Below are positions 14,826 through 20,773 of a stretch of DNA of 20,773 nt, piece by piece (positions within the stretch are counted from its first letter, which is position 1; each line of letters begins with the position of its first letter). The position numbers were made by a program, and so were the translations under genes. This DNA comes from Anaerolineaceae bacterium (GTDB lineage: Bacteria; Chloroflexota; Anaerolineae; JAAYZQ01), in NCBI GenBank assembly GCA_012514775.1, contig JAAYZQ010000052.1:1-20773 (forward strand), given 5' to 3'. The notes under the pieces were generated by a model. The model was not told where the DNA came from and did no database searches. It saw only the letters and a program-made list of their open reading frames with translations.

Positions 14826-15821
14826 CTACTTGGCCGTCGCCACCAACTCGATGGTCAGTTTGGTAAAGTAGCTCTTGGGCGGCAGGTCGTCGTTGCCATA
14901 GAGCAGCTCCGCGATGCGCACTTCGACCTGCAGGCTGCTGGTCTCCAGGTAAAAGGGCATGCCCGGCTGAGCGAGGACCGGGTCGCCCTTGGAGGCCAGC
15001 TTGTTGCGCAGCGCCTCGTCCTGGTAGCCGTGCTCGCTCATGAGCACCTTGGTCACGGTCCGGATGTCGCTCTTGTCAAAGAGCCACACCTCAAAGGCCG
15101 TCACCTTGTCGTGGTCGCCGGCGCTGATGGTGTCCGAGATGCCCACGCCGCACTCGCCCATAAAGTCGCCCGTGGGCGTCTCGATGCTGAACGATTCGTC
15201 GTAGGTGTCCTCACCCAACTGGTAAGTGGTGATAAAGTGCCCCAGCGGCGGGCGTCCGGTTCCCTGCCAGTCCTCGATGTCGGGCCCGACGGGCGGCGCC
15301 GCGGCCATGGGCCTGTCGAGGACGTCCCCCCGCCGGCGGCGAAGGGCGACGCGCAGCGCGATCCAGCCCAGGACGATGACGAGCAAGACGACGAAAAAGA
15401 CCAGGCAGGGCACGCGCAAGCGGTCGATGAGGCTGGCCGCTTCCGCCGGCTCTTCGGCCTCGGGCGGCGCGGCGCCGGGGGTAACACCCAGCACCATGGC
15501 CAGATCCTGGACGGACTGGGCCTTGGCCGGCAAGCCCTCCGCCTCATACTGGGCGGTGGCATCGGCGAACGCCTCCTGCTTTTCCTCGTCCGTCCATCCC
15601 TGAAAGTGGCGAGCGGCCTCCTGGGGGTCCCTGTCCAGGCTGAACGAGTCCGCTGCTAGCTGGACATAGTCGGCCCTGGCCTCGGGGGCAAGGTCGTATG
15701 GGCGGGCGTCGGTCCACTGCACGGGAAAGAGACCCCAGAAGAGGGCCATCCCCAGGAGCAGACCGGCGATCAGGCCAACGACAATGCCGATAATCAGACT
15801 GGTGCGGTTGATAGAATTCAT
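14826..15821 (-). CDS. Two-TM hypothetical protein, 331 aa
   Basis: I do not recognise the family. TM1 (about 8-32) is followed by an extracytoplasmic region (about 33-130) with helical, acidic character (WTDEEKQEAFADATAQYEAEG) and a Pro/Glu stretch. TM2 (136-159) ends in RRRR, placing the C-terminal domain (about 165-331) in the cytoplasm by the positive-inside rule. That domain is beta-rich (HFITTYQLGEDTYDESFSIE, KVTAFEVWLFDKSDIRTVTKV) and mentions no known motif. AGGAGG precedes the ATG. A clear terminator follows. It is divergent from the CsoR-thioredoxin operon. Confidence 0.8.
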   Translation of the reverse strand: MNSINRTSLIIGIVVGLIAGLLLGMALFWGLFPVQWTDARPYDLAPEARADYVQLAADSFSLDRDPQEAARHFQGWTDEEKQEAFADATAQYEAEGLPAKAQSVQDLAMVLGVTPGAAPPEAEEPAEAASLIDRLRVPCLVFFVVLLVIVLGWIALRVALRRRRGDVLDRPMAAAPPVGPDIEDWQGTGRPPLGHFITTYQLGEDTYDESFSIETPTGDFMGECGVGISDTISAGDHDKVTAFEVWLFDKSDIRTVTKVLMSEHGYQDEALRNKLASKGDPVLAQPGMPFYLETSSLQVEVRIAELLYGNDDLPPKSYFTKLTIELVATAK

Positions 15822-15911
15822 TGTGCGCCTCCTTCCCCATTCGGCGTCGGATGCAGAGTGGCAAAGCCGCCAGCCACGTACGTTGCCGGCGCCTCGGGCG
15901 CCGCGCTTCCT

Positions 15912-15939
15912 ATTTTATCACCTACTGGCGTGGATGCAA
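15912..15939 (-). promoter_or_regulatory. Probable promoter for the 331-aa membrane protein
   Basis: On the minus strand TTGCAT (15934-15939) and TAAAAT (15912-15917) are spaced by 16 nt. Both boxes match consensus in most positions. The leader would be about 85 nt. Confidence 0.5.
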
Positions 15940-16067
15940 CCCGACATCGGTTCCGTTTCGCCCGTGCATCCTTGCACAAGCACATTTTACACCAACTCGC
16001 CATAATTTGCAAGAAGGGAAGGGAAGGCCATTAGTCTGCGGGGCAGTGATCCGGGCGGGGGCGATTG

Positions 16068-16095
16068 TTGACAAATTCCCGAAAAATGCTAAGAT
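16068..16095 (+). promoter_or_regulatory. Strong promoter for the CsoR-family repressor and thioredoxin
   Basis: A perfect TTGACA (16068-16073) lies 16 nt upstream of TAAGAT (16090-16095). The start point would be near 16102, directly against the operator at 16103-16118. Confidence 0.8.
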
Positions 16096-16102
16096 AGAGC
16101 GG

Positions 16103-16118
16103 TACCCATTGGGGGTAT
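16103..16118 (+). promoter_or_regulatory. CsoR/CstR-type operator
   Basis: TACCCATTGGGGGTAT has the layout of known CsoR-family operators: TACCC, a 4-5 nt centre, then a G-run ending in GTAT. It overlaps the predicted transcription start of the repressor gene. A second G-rich inverted repeat (CCACC GG GGTGG, 16121-16132) follows just before the ATG. Binding here would stop transcription of the repressor and trxA. Confidence 0.7.
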
Positions 16119-16132
16119 TCCACCGGGGTGGT

Positions 16133-16444
16133 ATGAAAACAGAGGAGATAACCAACCGTCTGAAAAGGATAGAGGGCCAGGTGCGGGGCCTTCAGAGAAT
16201 GGTGGCCGAACAGCGGGACTGCGAGGCGATCCTGACGCAGTTGATGGCCGCCAGGGCCGCCCTGGACCGCGTGGGATTGATGGTCACCGACAACTTTGTC
16301 GAGCAGTGCATCGTCGATGCCGAGGGCGAGCTGTCACGCGAGCGCGTGCGCCGCGTCCTCGACCTGGTTTTCTCCCGTTTTTCCCTCACGTCCGGCGGAG
16401 AGGGCAATGCTGGGGACGACCCCGACAAACCAACGGAGGAATAG
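16133..16444 (+). CDS. CsoR/DUF156-family repressor, probably CstR-like
   Basis: A 103-aa all-helical DNA-binding repressor. The family signature RLKRIEGQVRGLQRMV lies at 9-24. The sensor cysteines Cys30 and Cys59 have the family's 29-residue spacing. Copper-type members carry His four residues before the second Cys (H-x-x-x-C); here that position is Phe55, preceded by Asn54. This matches CstR-type members, which respond to persulfide or polysulfide with two cysteines. The acidic tail (GEGNAGDDPDKPTEE) is not needed for the fold. The ATG at 16133 follows the GGGGTGG stretch. It is co-transcribed with thioredoxin after 4 nt, which fits thiol chemistry. The inducer is inferred, not shown. Confidence 0.9.
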   Translation: MKTEEITNRLKRIEGQVRGLQRMVAEQRDCEAILTQLMAARAALDRVGLMVTDNFVEQCIVDAEGELSRERVRRVLDLVFSRFSLTSGGEGNAGDDPDKPTEE

Positions 16445-16448
16445 GACA

Positions 16449-16775
16449 ATGGCCAAACCGTTCGAGGTAAACGACGGCAGCTTTGAAAGTAGCGTTCTGG
16501 AGGCGGACATTCCCACGGTCGTGGACTTCTGGGCAGTTTGGTGCGGCCCTTGCAAGATGATTGCCCCCATCCTTGAGGACATCGCCAAGGAGTACGAGGG
16601 CAAGCTCCAGGTGGCCAAGCTGGACGTGGACCACAACGGCGAGTCGGCCATGAAGTATGGCGTGATGAGCATTCCGACGCTCATCCTCTTCAAGGCCGGC
16701 CAGCCGGTGGAGCGCATCGTCGGCTTCATGCCGAAGGAAAAGGTGCTCGCCAGGCTCAAGCCACACCTGAGCTAG
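16449..16775 (+). CDS. trxA: Thioredoxin
   Basis: A 108-aa single-domain thioredoxin that reduces disulfides in cytoplasmic proteins. The active site WCGPC lies at 31-35, preceded by VVDFWAVW. The cis-proline is in SIPTLILFK (Pro76), and the GFMPKEKV loop follows. There is no signal peptide, so it is cytoplasmic. The ribosome binding site GGAGGAA lies within the end of the repressor gene and the gap is 4 nt, so the two are translationally close and share the 16068 promoter. No thioredoxin reductase gene is in the window. A GGCGCCG/CGGCGCC hairpin without T-run follows at 16784-16805. Confidence 0.97.
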   Translation: MAKPFEVNDGSFESSVLEADIPTVVDFWAVWCGPCKMIAPILEDIAKEYEGKLQVAKLDVDHNGESAMKYGVMSIPTLILFKAGQPVERIVGFMPKEKVLARLKPHLS

Positions 16776-16812
16776 GCGATCCCGGCGCCGCCGTGCACCG
16801 GCGCCACCGGAT

Positions 16813-16841
16813 TTGACAGGCCGGGCGGAGTGTGCTATACT
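16813..16841 (+). promoter_or_regulatory. Sigma-A promoter of the T-box/trpS operon
   Basis: A perfect TTGACA (16813-16818) lies 17 nt from TATACT (16836-16841). Transcription would start near 16848, giving a leader of about 385 nt before trpS. Confidence 0.88.
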
Positions 16842-17101
16842 CCACCGTACAATCGACATTAGCAACGGCACAGATCAGGAATAGTAGCCGCCGAAGCGGG
16901 GTCCAGAGAGTCGGGGGGTGGTGGAAACCCGATACCAGCGCAGGAGGTGAATGGGCCTGGGAGCCGCCCGCCGAACGCCCCAACCGGGGCCAGTAGTCCG
17001 GGCCGGAGTCGCCACCGTTATCAGGGCAGAGGGTATCGCCTTCAGAGCCGTCGTTGGGGGGCCGTACCCGCAAGAGTGAGGCTGGCAGTTGCCCTTTTCC
17101 C

Positions 17102-17126
17102 ATCCGCCATCACCGGCGGATTTTTT
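17102..17126 (+). terminator. Second intrinsic-terminator-like hairpin inside the T-box leader
   Basis: ATCCGCC (17102-17108) pairs exactly with GGCGGAT (17115-17121) around a 6-nt loop, followed by a run of six Ts. It sits 22 nt before the T-box motif, where Stem III is expected. ACCGGC (17112-17117) can instead pair with GCCGGT (17135-17140), which would break it. It is either Stem III that happens to have a U-tract or a genuine extra stop point. Confidence 0.6.
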
Positions 17127-17177
17127 GTTGGCAGGCCGGTCTAAGAGAGGTGGCACCGCGGGTGCTCGTAAATCGAG

Positions 17178-17209
17178 CGCTCGTCCTCGTCAGAGGACGG
17201 GCGTTTTTT
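17178..17209 (+). terminator. T-box-controlled intrinsic terminator
   Basis: CGCTCGTCCTC (17178-17188) pairs with GAGGACGGGCG (17193-17203), with one T-G wobble, around a 4-nt loop. Six Ts follow. It ends 22 nt before the trpS ATG and competes with the antiterminator formed by the T-box sequence. Confidence 0.88.
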
Positions 17210-17231
17210 GTTGTTACCAAGGAGATGGATC

Positions 17232-18299
17232 ATGAAGGAAAAAAAGAGAATTCTGACCGGAGATCGTCCGACGGGCAAGCTGCACCTGGGCCACTATGTG
17301 GGAACGCTGGCCAATCGCGTGCAGTTGCAGGACGAGTACGATTGCCTGTTCATCGTCGCCGACCTGCACATGCTGACCACCCAGCCAGAGAAGGAGCGCG
17401 TGGAGCAGGTCGCCCAGAACGTGCGCGACATCGTCCTCGACTACCTGGCGGCCGGCATCGACCCGCAGAGGAGCACGATCTTTGTCCAGTCGGCCGTCCC
17501 CGAGACGGCGCAGCTCAACCTCATCCTGGAGATGCTGACCACCGTGCCGCGGCTGGAACGGATGCCCAGCCTGAAGGACATGGCCCGCGACGCCGGCCTG
17601 GAGGTCATGCCCTTTGGCCTGCTGGGCTACCCCGTGCTCCAGGCAGCCGACATCCTCCTGCCCCGGGCCCACCTGGTGCCCGTGGGCAAGGACAACGAGG
17701 CCCACGTGGAGATCACCCGCGAGATTGCGCGGCGCTTTAACAGGCTCTACGGCGAGGTCTTTCCCATCCCCGACGTCCTCCTGGGCGAGGTGCCGACCCT
17801 CATCGGCACCGACGGACAGGCCAAGATGAGCAAGAGCCGCGGCAATGCCATCTTTTTGTCCGACGATGCCCGCACCGTGGAGCAAAAGGTGGCGAGCATG
17901 TACACCGACCCCAACCGCGTCCGGGCCGACATCCCCGGCAGGGTGGAGGGCAACCCGGTCTTTATCTACCACGACGTCTTTAACCCCGACGTCGATGAGG
18001 TGAACGACCTGAAGGAGCGCTACCTGCGGGGCAAGGTCGGCGACGTGGAGGTCAAGCTCAAGCTGGCGCGGGCCATCAACGACTTTCTGGATCCCCTGCG
18101 CGAGCGCCGCGCCGAGTACGAGGCCCGGCCGGGCCTGGTCAACGACGTGCTCGTCGAGGGCATTCGCCGGGTGCGAGGCATCGCCGCCGAGACGATGGAC
18201 ATGGTCAACGAGGCAATGGGGCTGTACGGGCCGCAACTGCTGAAATCCTACGCGTTGCCGCTCTCCAGCGCCCCTGTCCCGCCCCTCACCTACTGCTGA
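17232..18299 (+). CDS. trpS: Tryptophan-tRNA ligase
   Basis: A 355-aa class I aminoacyl-tRNA synthetase that charges tRNA-Trp. The HIGH-like motif lies in [14 protein letters not shown] (H18-L19-G20-H21) and the KMSKS motif at 198-202 (AKMSKSRGN). TrpRS features around it include [25 protein letters not shown] and [14 protein letters not shown]. The ATG at 17232 follows AAGGAGA. The C-terminal end ([19 protein letters not shown]) is somewhat longer than usual, possibly a local extension. It is the first gene after the T-box. The ATPase gene begins 11 nt later with its own AGGAGG. Confidence 0.97.
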   Translation: MKEKKRILTGDRPTGKLHLGHYVGTLANRVQLQDEYDCLFIVADLHMLTTQPEKERVEQVAQNVRDIVLDYLAAGIDPQRSTIFVQSAVPETAQLNLILEMLTTVPRLERMPSLKDMARDAGLEVMPFGLLGYPVLQAADILLPRAHLVPVGKDNEAHVEITREIARRFNRLYGEVFPIPDVLLGEVPTLIGTDGQAKMSKSRGNAIFLSDDARTVEQKVASMYTDPNRVRADIPGRVEGNPVFIYHDVFNPDVDEVNDLKERYLRGKVGDVEVKLKLARAINDFLDPLRERRAEYEARPGLVNDVLVEGIRRVRGIAAETMDMVNEAMGLYGPQLLKSYALPLSSAPVPPLTYC

Positions 18300-18310
18300 G
18301 GAGGTAAACG

Positions 18311-19060
18311 ATGCACCTGCTTAACGTCAAGATCCATAGCGACCGATTCCCATCGCGGCGCTTCTATCCCTTTAACATCCAGGCCATGGACGAGCCGCAG
18401 GAGCTGGTCTTTCACCGGCCGGTGGTCTTTTTTCTCGGCGAGAACGGCTCGGGCAAGTCGACCCTCCTGGAGGCCATCGCCCGCCGGTGCGGCATCACCC
18501 TCTGGGACCGGCCGCGCCGGCACCTGGCCCACAACAATCCCTTCGAGACCCGGCTCCAGGACTATGTGAGCGCCACCTGGTCGCGGGAAAAGGTGCCCGG
18601 CTCCCTGTTCCGGGCCGAGACCTTTCGCGATCTGGGGGACCTGTTCGACGACGTGGCGCTGTGCGATCCCGGCCGGCTGCAGTACCACGGCGGCCAGATC
18701 CTGAACACCCTGTCCCACGGCCAGGGGATCCTGTCCTACCTCAGCCACCGCTGCCGGCGAAAGGGGCTCTATCTCCTGGACGAGCCGGAGGCGGCCCTGT
18801 CGCCGGCCAGCCAGATCCATTTTCTCAAGCTGCTGCAGCGCTTCGAGCTGGAGGGGAACGCCCAATTCATCATCACCACCCACTCGCCCATCCTGCTGGC
18901 CTACCCCGGCGCCCAGATCCTGAGCTTCGAGCCGCCCCGCATTCGTGAGGTGGCCTACGAGCAGACGGCCCACTACCGGCTGTACACGCAGTTCTTGCTC
19001 AACCCCGCCGCCTTTATCGGGGCGGGCCAGGACGAAAGCATGCATCCTCTCACGGTGTAG
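18311..19060 (+). CDS. AAA/ABC-type ATPase (COG3910-like)
   Basis: A 249-aa predicted ATPase of the SMC/ABC fold without a membrane partner. Walker A is GENGSGKST (43-51), the ABC-like signature LSHGQG is at 135-140, Walker B LLDEPE at 156-161, and the H-loop His192 in ITTHSPILL. There is no coiled-coil insertion or known effector domain. The gene starts 11 nt after trpS behind AGGAGG. Its last two codons and stop run into a palindromic repeat (19057-19110), so the C-terminal tail (about GAGQDESMHPLTV) may not be original. The family's function is unknown. Its place between trpS and trpB2 makes a role connected with tryptophan supply possible, but operon hitchhiking is equally likely. Confidence 0.85.
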   Translation: MHLLNVKIHSDRFPSRRFYPFNIQAMDEPQELVFHRPVVFFLGENGSGKSTLLEAIARRCGITLWDRPRRHLAHNNPFETRLQDYVSATWSREKVPGSLFRAETFRDLGDLFDDVALCDPGRLQYHGGQILNTLSHGQGILSYLSHRCRRKGLYLLDEPEAALSPASQIHFLKLLQRFELEGNAQFIITTHSPILLAYPGAQILSFEPPRIREVAYEQTAHYRLYTQFLLNPAAFIGAGQDESMHPLTV

Positions 19061-19110
19061 GGGCGAACCCTTGCGGTCGCCCGTTGGGCAGGTGCAAGAC
19101 CTGCCCCTAC
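19057..19110. repeat. Palindromic REP-like element overlapping the ATPase stop codon
   Basis: The ends GTAGGGGC (19057-19064) and GCCCCTAC (19103-19110) are exact reverse complements. Two internal hairpins lie between: GGGCGA/TCGCCC (19061-19066 and 19077-19082) and GGGCAGGT/ACCTGCCC (19086-19093 and 19099-19106). The TAG stop of the ATPase gene is part of the left end. No T-run follows, so it is more likely a repeat or mRNA-stabilising element than a terminator. Confidence 0.75.
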
Positions 19111-19162
19111 CGCGAATGAGAAGATACGAAAATACCGTATAAACACAAAGGAGGAACGGAAA

Positions 19163-20527
19163 ATGGCACAGTACAAGTATACCCTGTCGGAAAAGGACAT
19201 GCCGACCCACTGGTATAATATCATGGCCGACATGAAAGAGCCGCCGCCGCCCTACCGGCACCCGGCAACCCTGGACCTGCTGCAGCCGGGCGATCTGGCG
19301 CCCATCTTTCCCCAGGCGCTCATCGAGCAGGAGGTCAGCCGCGAGCGGTGGATCGAGATTCCCGACCAGGTGCAGGACGTCCTGAAGATCTGGCGGCCCT
19401 CGCCCCTTTTCCGGGCGTCGCGCTGGGAGAAAATGCTGGACACGCCGGCCAAAATCTATTTCAAGTGGGAGGGGGTTAGCCCCGCCGGCAGCCACAAGCC
19501 GAACACGGCCGTGGCCCAGTGTTACTATGCCAAGCAGGAGGGACTGAAGGGCTTTGCCACCGAGACGGGGGCGGGCCAGTGGGGTTGCGCCCTCTCCTTT
19601 GCAACCCAGTTGTTCGACCTGGAGTGCCGCGTCTTTATGGTCGCCATCAGCTTCCAGCAAAAGCCCTACCGGCGCGTTGCCATGGAGCTGTGGGGCGGCT
19701 CCGTGCTGCCCAGCCCCAGCACCGCGACTCAGGCCGGCCGCGCCCTCCTGGAAAAGGACCCGGAGACGCCGGGCAGCCTGGGCATGGCCATCAGCGAGGC
19801 CATCGAGTACGCCGTGACCCACGAGGGCTACCGCTACGCCCTGGGCAGCGTGGTCAACTTTGTGCTGCTGCACCAGACGATCATCGGCCTGGAGGCCATG
19901 AAGCAGATGGAGCTGGCCGGCGACTATCCCGACATCCTCATCGGCTGCGCCGGCGGCGGCAGCAACGCCGCGGGCCTCATCTTTCCCTTCCTGGAGAACA
20001 AGCTGAACGGCAACGGCAACAAGACGCGGGCCATCTTTGTCGAGTCGACGGCCTGCCCGAGCATGACCCGCGGCAAGTACGCCTACGACTGGGGCGACAC
20101 GGCCAAGACGGGGCCCGTGGCCATGATGCACAGCGTGGGCCACTCCTTCGTCCCCGCCCCGGTGCACGCCGGCGGGCTGCGCTACCACGGCATGGCCCCC
20201 TCCATCTCGGCGCTCCTGGAGCAGGGGTACGCCGAGGCGCGGGCCTACCACCAGAACGCCTGCTTTGACGCGGCCATGGGCTTCACGCGGGCCGAGGGCT
20301 ACGTCGTCGCCCCGGAGACGGCCCACGCCGTGCGGGCGGCCTACGACGAGGCCATGGCCTGCAAGGAGTCGGGCGAGTCGAAGGTGATCCTCTTTAACGC
20401 CAGCGGCCACGGCGACTTTGACATGGCCGCCTACGACGCCTACATGCGCCGCAACCTACCCGACTACGAGCTGGAAAGGGAGACCATCGAGGAGTCCCTG
20501 GCGGAGCTGCCCGAGATCCCGGCCTGA
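19163..20527 (+). CDS. trpB2: TrpB2-type tryptophan synthase beta subunit
   Basis: A 454-aa PLP enzyme of the TrpB2 branch, which is longer than TrpB1 and carries an N-terminal extension. It would make tryptophan from indole and serine (or phosphoserine). The PLP lysine is Lys112 in GSHKPNTA. GAGQWG is at 136-141, and the glycine-rich phosphate loop CAGGGSNAAG at 262-271. No trpA lies beside it, as usual for TrpB2, which works without a tight alpha partner. AAGGAGG lies 9-10 nt before the ATG. It is downstream of the Trp T-box, trpS and the ATPase, so it is probably induced by uncharged tRNA-Trp. A weak TATAAA near 19137 could add a local promoter. Confidence 0.95.
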   Translation: MAQYKYTLSEKDMPTHWYNIMADMKEPPPPYRHPATLDLLQPGDLAPIFPQALIEQEVSRERWIEIPDQVQDVLKIWRPSPLFRASRWEKMLDTPAKIYFKWEGVSPAGSHKPNTAVAQCYYAKQEGLKGFATETGAGQWGCALSFATQLFDLECRVFMVAISFQQKPYRRVAMELWGGSVLPSPSTATQAGRALLEKDPETPGSLGMAISEAIEYAVTHEGYRYALGSVVNFVLLHQTIIGLEAMKQMELAGDYPDILIGCAGGGSNAAGLIFPFLENKLNGNGNKTRAIFVESTACPSMTRGKYAYDWGDTAKTGPVAMMHSVGHSFVPAPVHAGGLRYHGMAPSISALLEQGYAEARAYHQNACFDAAMGFTRAEGYVVAPETAHAVRAAYDEAMACKESGESKVILFNASGHGDFDMAAYDAYMRRNLPDYELERETIEESLAELPEIPA

Positions 20528-20537
20528 CAGGAACCGG

Positions 20538-20575
20538 ATGGGCCTGGCGGGTTTCGAAGGAAACCTGCCAGGCCC
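20538..20575 (+). terminator. Long stem-loop after trpB2, possible terminator without U-tract
   Basis: A 16-bp stem (GGGCCTGGCGGGTTTC / GAAACCTGCCAGGCCC, one G-T wobble) closes on a GAAG loop about 11 nt after the trpB2 stop. No T-run follows. It probably blocks 3' exonucleases or ends transcription weakly. Confidence 0.6.
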
Positions 20576-20773
20576 TCCGCGCACGCCTCGGATTGTCCGC
20601 GCTCAAGCTCCTGGACTCCTCGACTTGTCGAGGCCAGACCGCGCCGTCCCTGCAGGCGTTCCCCGGTCAAGTCCGGGACTCCGCGCACGCCTCGGATTGT
20701 CCGCGCTCAAGCTCCTGGACTCCTCGACTTGTCGAGGCCAGGCCGCGCCGTCCCTGCAGGCTCTCCCCGGACA
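20575..20773. repeat. Tandem direct repeat, 104-bp unit
   Basis: The sequence starting CTCCGCGCACGCCTCGGATT at 20575 begins again at 20679, and the second copy runs off the window edge. The copies differ at only a few positions (AGACC/AGGCC, GCGTTC/GCTCTC). Each contains the palindrome CCTCGAC-TT-GTCGAGG, and the first has CCCGG...CCGGG. The unit is not a multiple of three and no reading frame is conserved, so it is non-coding. Confidence 0.85.

Larger units (their letters stand above)
15822..16132. other. Divergent intergenic region upstream of the CsoR-family operon
   Basis: The 311-bp gap holds a leftward promoter (15912-15939), the rightward promoter (16068-16095) and an operator (16103-16118). 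It also has GC-rich short palindromes (GGCGCC pairs near 15890) and a GTGCA/TGCAC hairpin near 15963-15976. No gene was recognised in it. Confidence 0.6.
16848..17212 (+). promoter_or_regulatory. Tryptophan T-box riboswitch leader
   Basis: The leader reads uncharged tRNA-Trp. The Stem I landmarks are present: AGTA near the base, the AGAGAG bulge, the GGTGG-AAA apical part, and the specifier region GTGAATGGGCCTGGGAG with UGG (Trp codon) at 16952-16954. The T-box sequence AGGTGGCACCGCG is at 17148-17160; its TGGC (17151-17154) fits a tRNA with discriminator G73, as bacterial tRNA-Trp has. The transcription terminator CGCTCGTCCTC/GAGGACGGGCG with six Ts lies at 17178-17209. GAGG (17147-17150) can pair with CCTC inside the terminator arm to form the antiterminator. 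This controls trpS and probably the genes after it. Confidence 0.92.

Noticed and set aside
16133..16444. Copper-sensing CsoR
   Set aside because: The His that completes the copper site is replaced by Phe55, and no copper transporter or chaperone is adjacent. The CstR-like reading fits better, though it is not proven.
16947..17144. Leader peptide or small gene inside the trpS leader
   Set aside because: The frames overlap conserved T-box structural elements, and the apparent start with GGAGGTGAATG is the T-box specifier region rather than a translation start.
18290..20410. Long minus-strand open frame across the ATPase and trpB2 genes
   Set aside because: The plus strand has intact ATPase and TrpB2 motifs. 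The antisense frame reads as Gly/Arg/His/Val-rich filler without domains.
20575..20773. CRISPR array
   Set aside because: The repeat unit is 104 bp with nearly identical sequence throughout, so there are no unique spacers, and no cas genes are nearby.

Overview
The window is GC-rich DNA from a free-living bacterium. Gene content (core rpmH-rnpA-yidD-yidC-jag-mnmE genes, Thr/Pro-linker lipoproteins, a stand-alone TrpB2, a T-box in front of trpS, palindromic intergenic repeats) fits a Chloroflexota (Anaerolineae-like) genome best. This is inferred from style and gene order, since no rRNA or marker comparison was possible.

Layout. (1) 1-421: non-coding, with inverted repeats. (2) 422-1804: a small regulatory island. 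An XRE-type regulator and a coupled 60-aa ORF read leftward; a 62-aa ORF and a cupin read rightward, from facing promoters. (3) 1806-3164 (minus): a large acidic/coiled-coil/multi-TM protein, ending 1 nt from the cupin stop. (4) 3405-7295: the core cluster rpmH, rnpA, yidD, a BamB-like beta-propeller lipoprotein, yidC and jag, closed by an intrinsic terminator. It covers tRNA processing, membrane-protein insertion and RNA binding. (5) 7296-7516: a MITE-like palindromic element. (6) 7494-12447: DUF58 protein, mnmE, a LytR-CpsA-Psr lipoprotein and an unknown 172-aa protein, tightly spaced. (7) 12451-15821 (minus): a degenerate PP2C fused through one TM helix to a C-terminal beta-propeller, and a two-TM unknown protein. 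(8) 16068-16775: a CsoR-family repressor plus thioredoxin, with a strong promoter and a CsoR-type operator over the start site. (9) 16813-20527: a Trp (UGG) T-box leader, trpS, an AAA/ABC-type ATPase and trpB2. (10) 20538-20773: a long hairpin and a 104-bp direct repeat running off the window.

The strongest regulatory logic is in regions 8 and 9. The repressor keeps the two sensor cysteines of the CsoR/CstR family but lacks the usual metal-binding His, so together with thioredoxin it looks like a thiol/persulfide-responsive switch rather than a copper switch. The T-box specifier (UGG) and its TGGC acceptor-pairing sequence both match tRNA-Trp, so uncharged tRNA-Trp should switch on both tryptophan charging (trpS) and synthesis from indole (trpB2). 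An unexplained ATPase sits between them. The leader also carries a second terminator-like hairpin upstream of the T-box motif. No CRISPR array, tRNA, rRNA, transposase or phage gene was seen.
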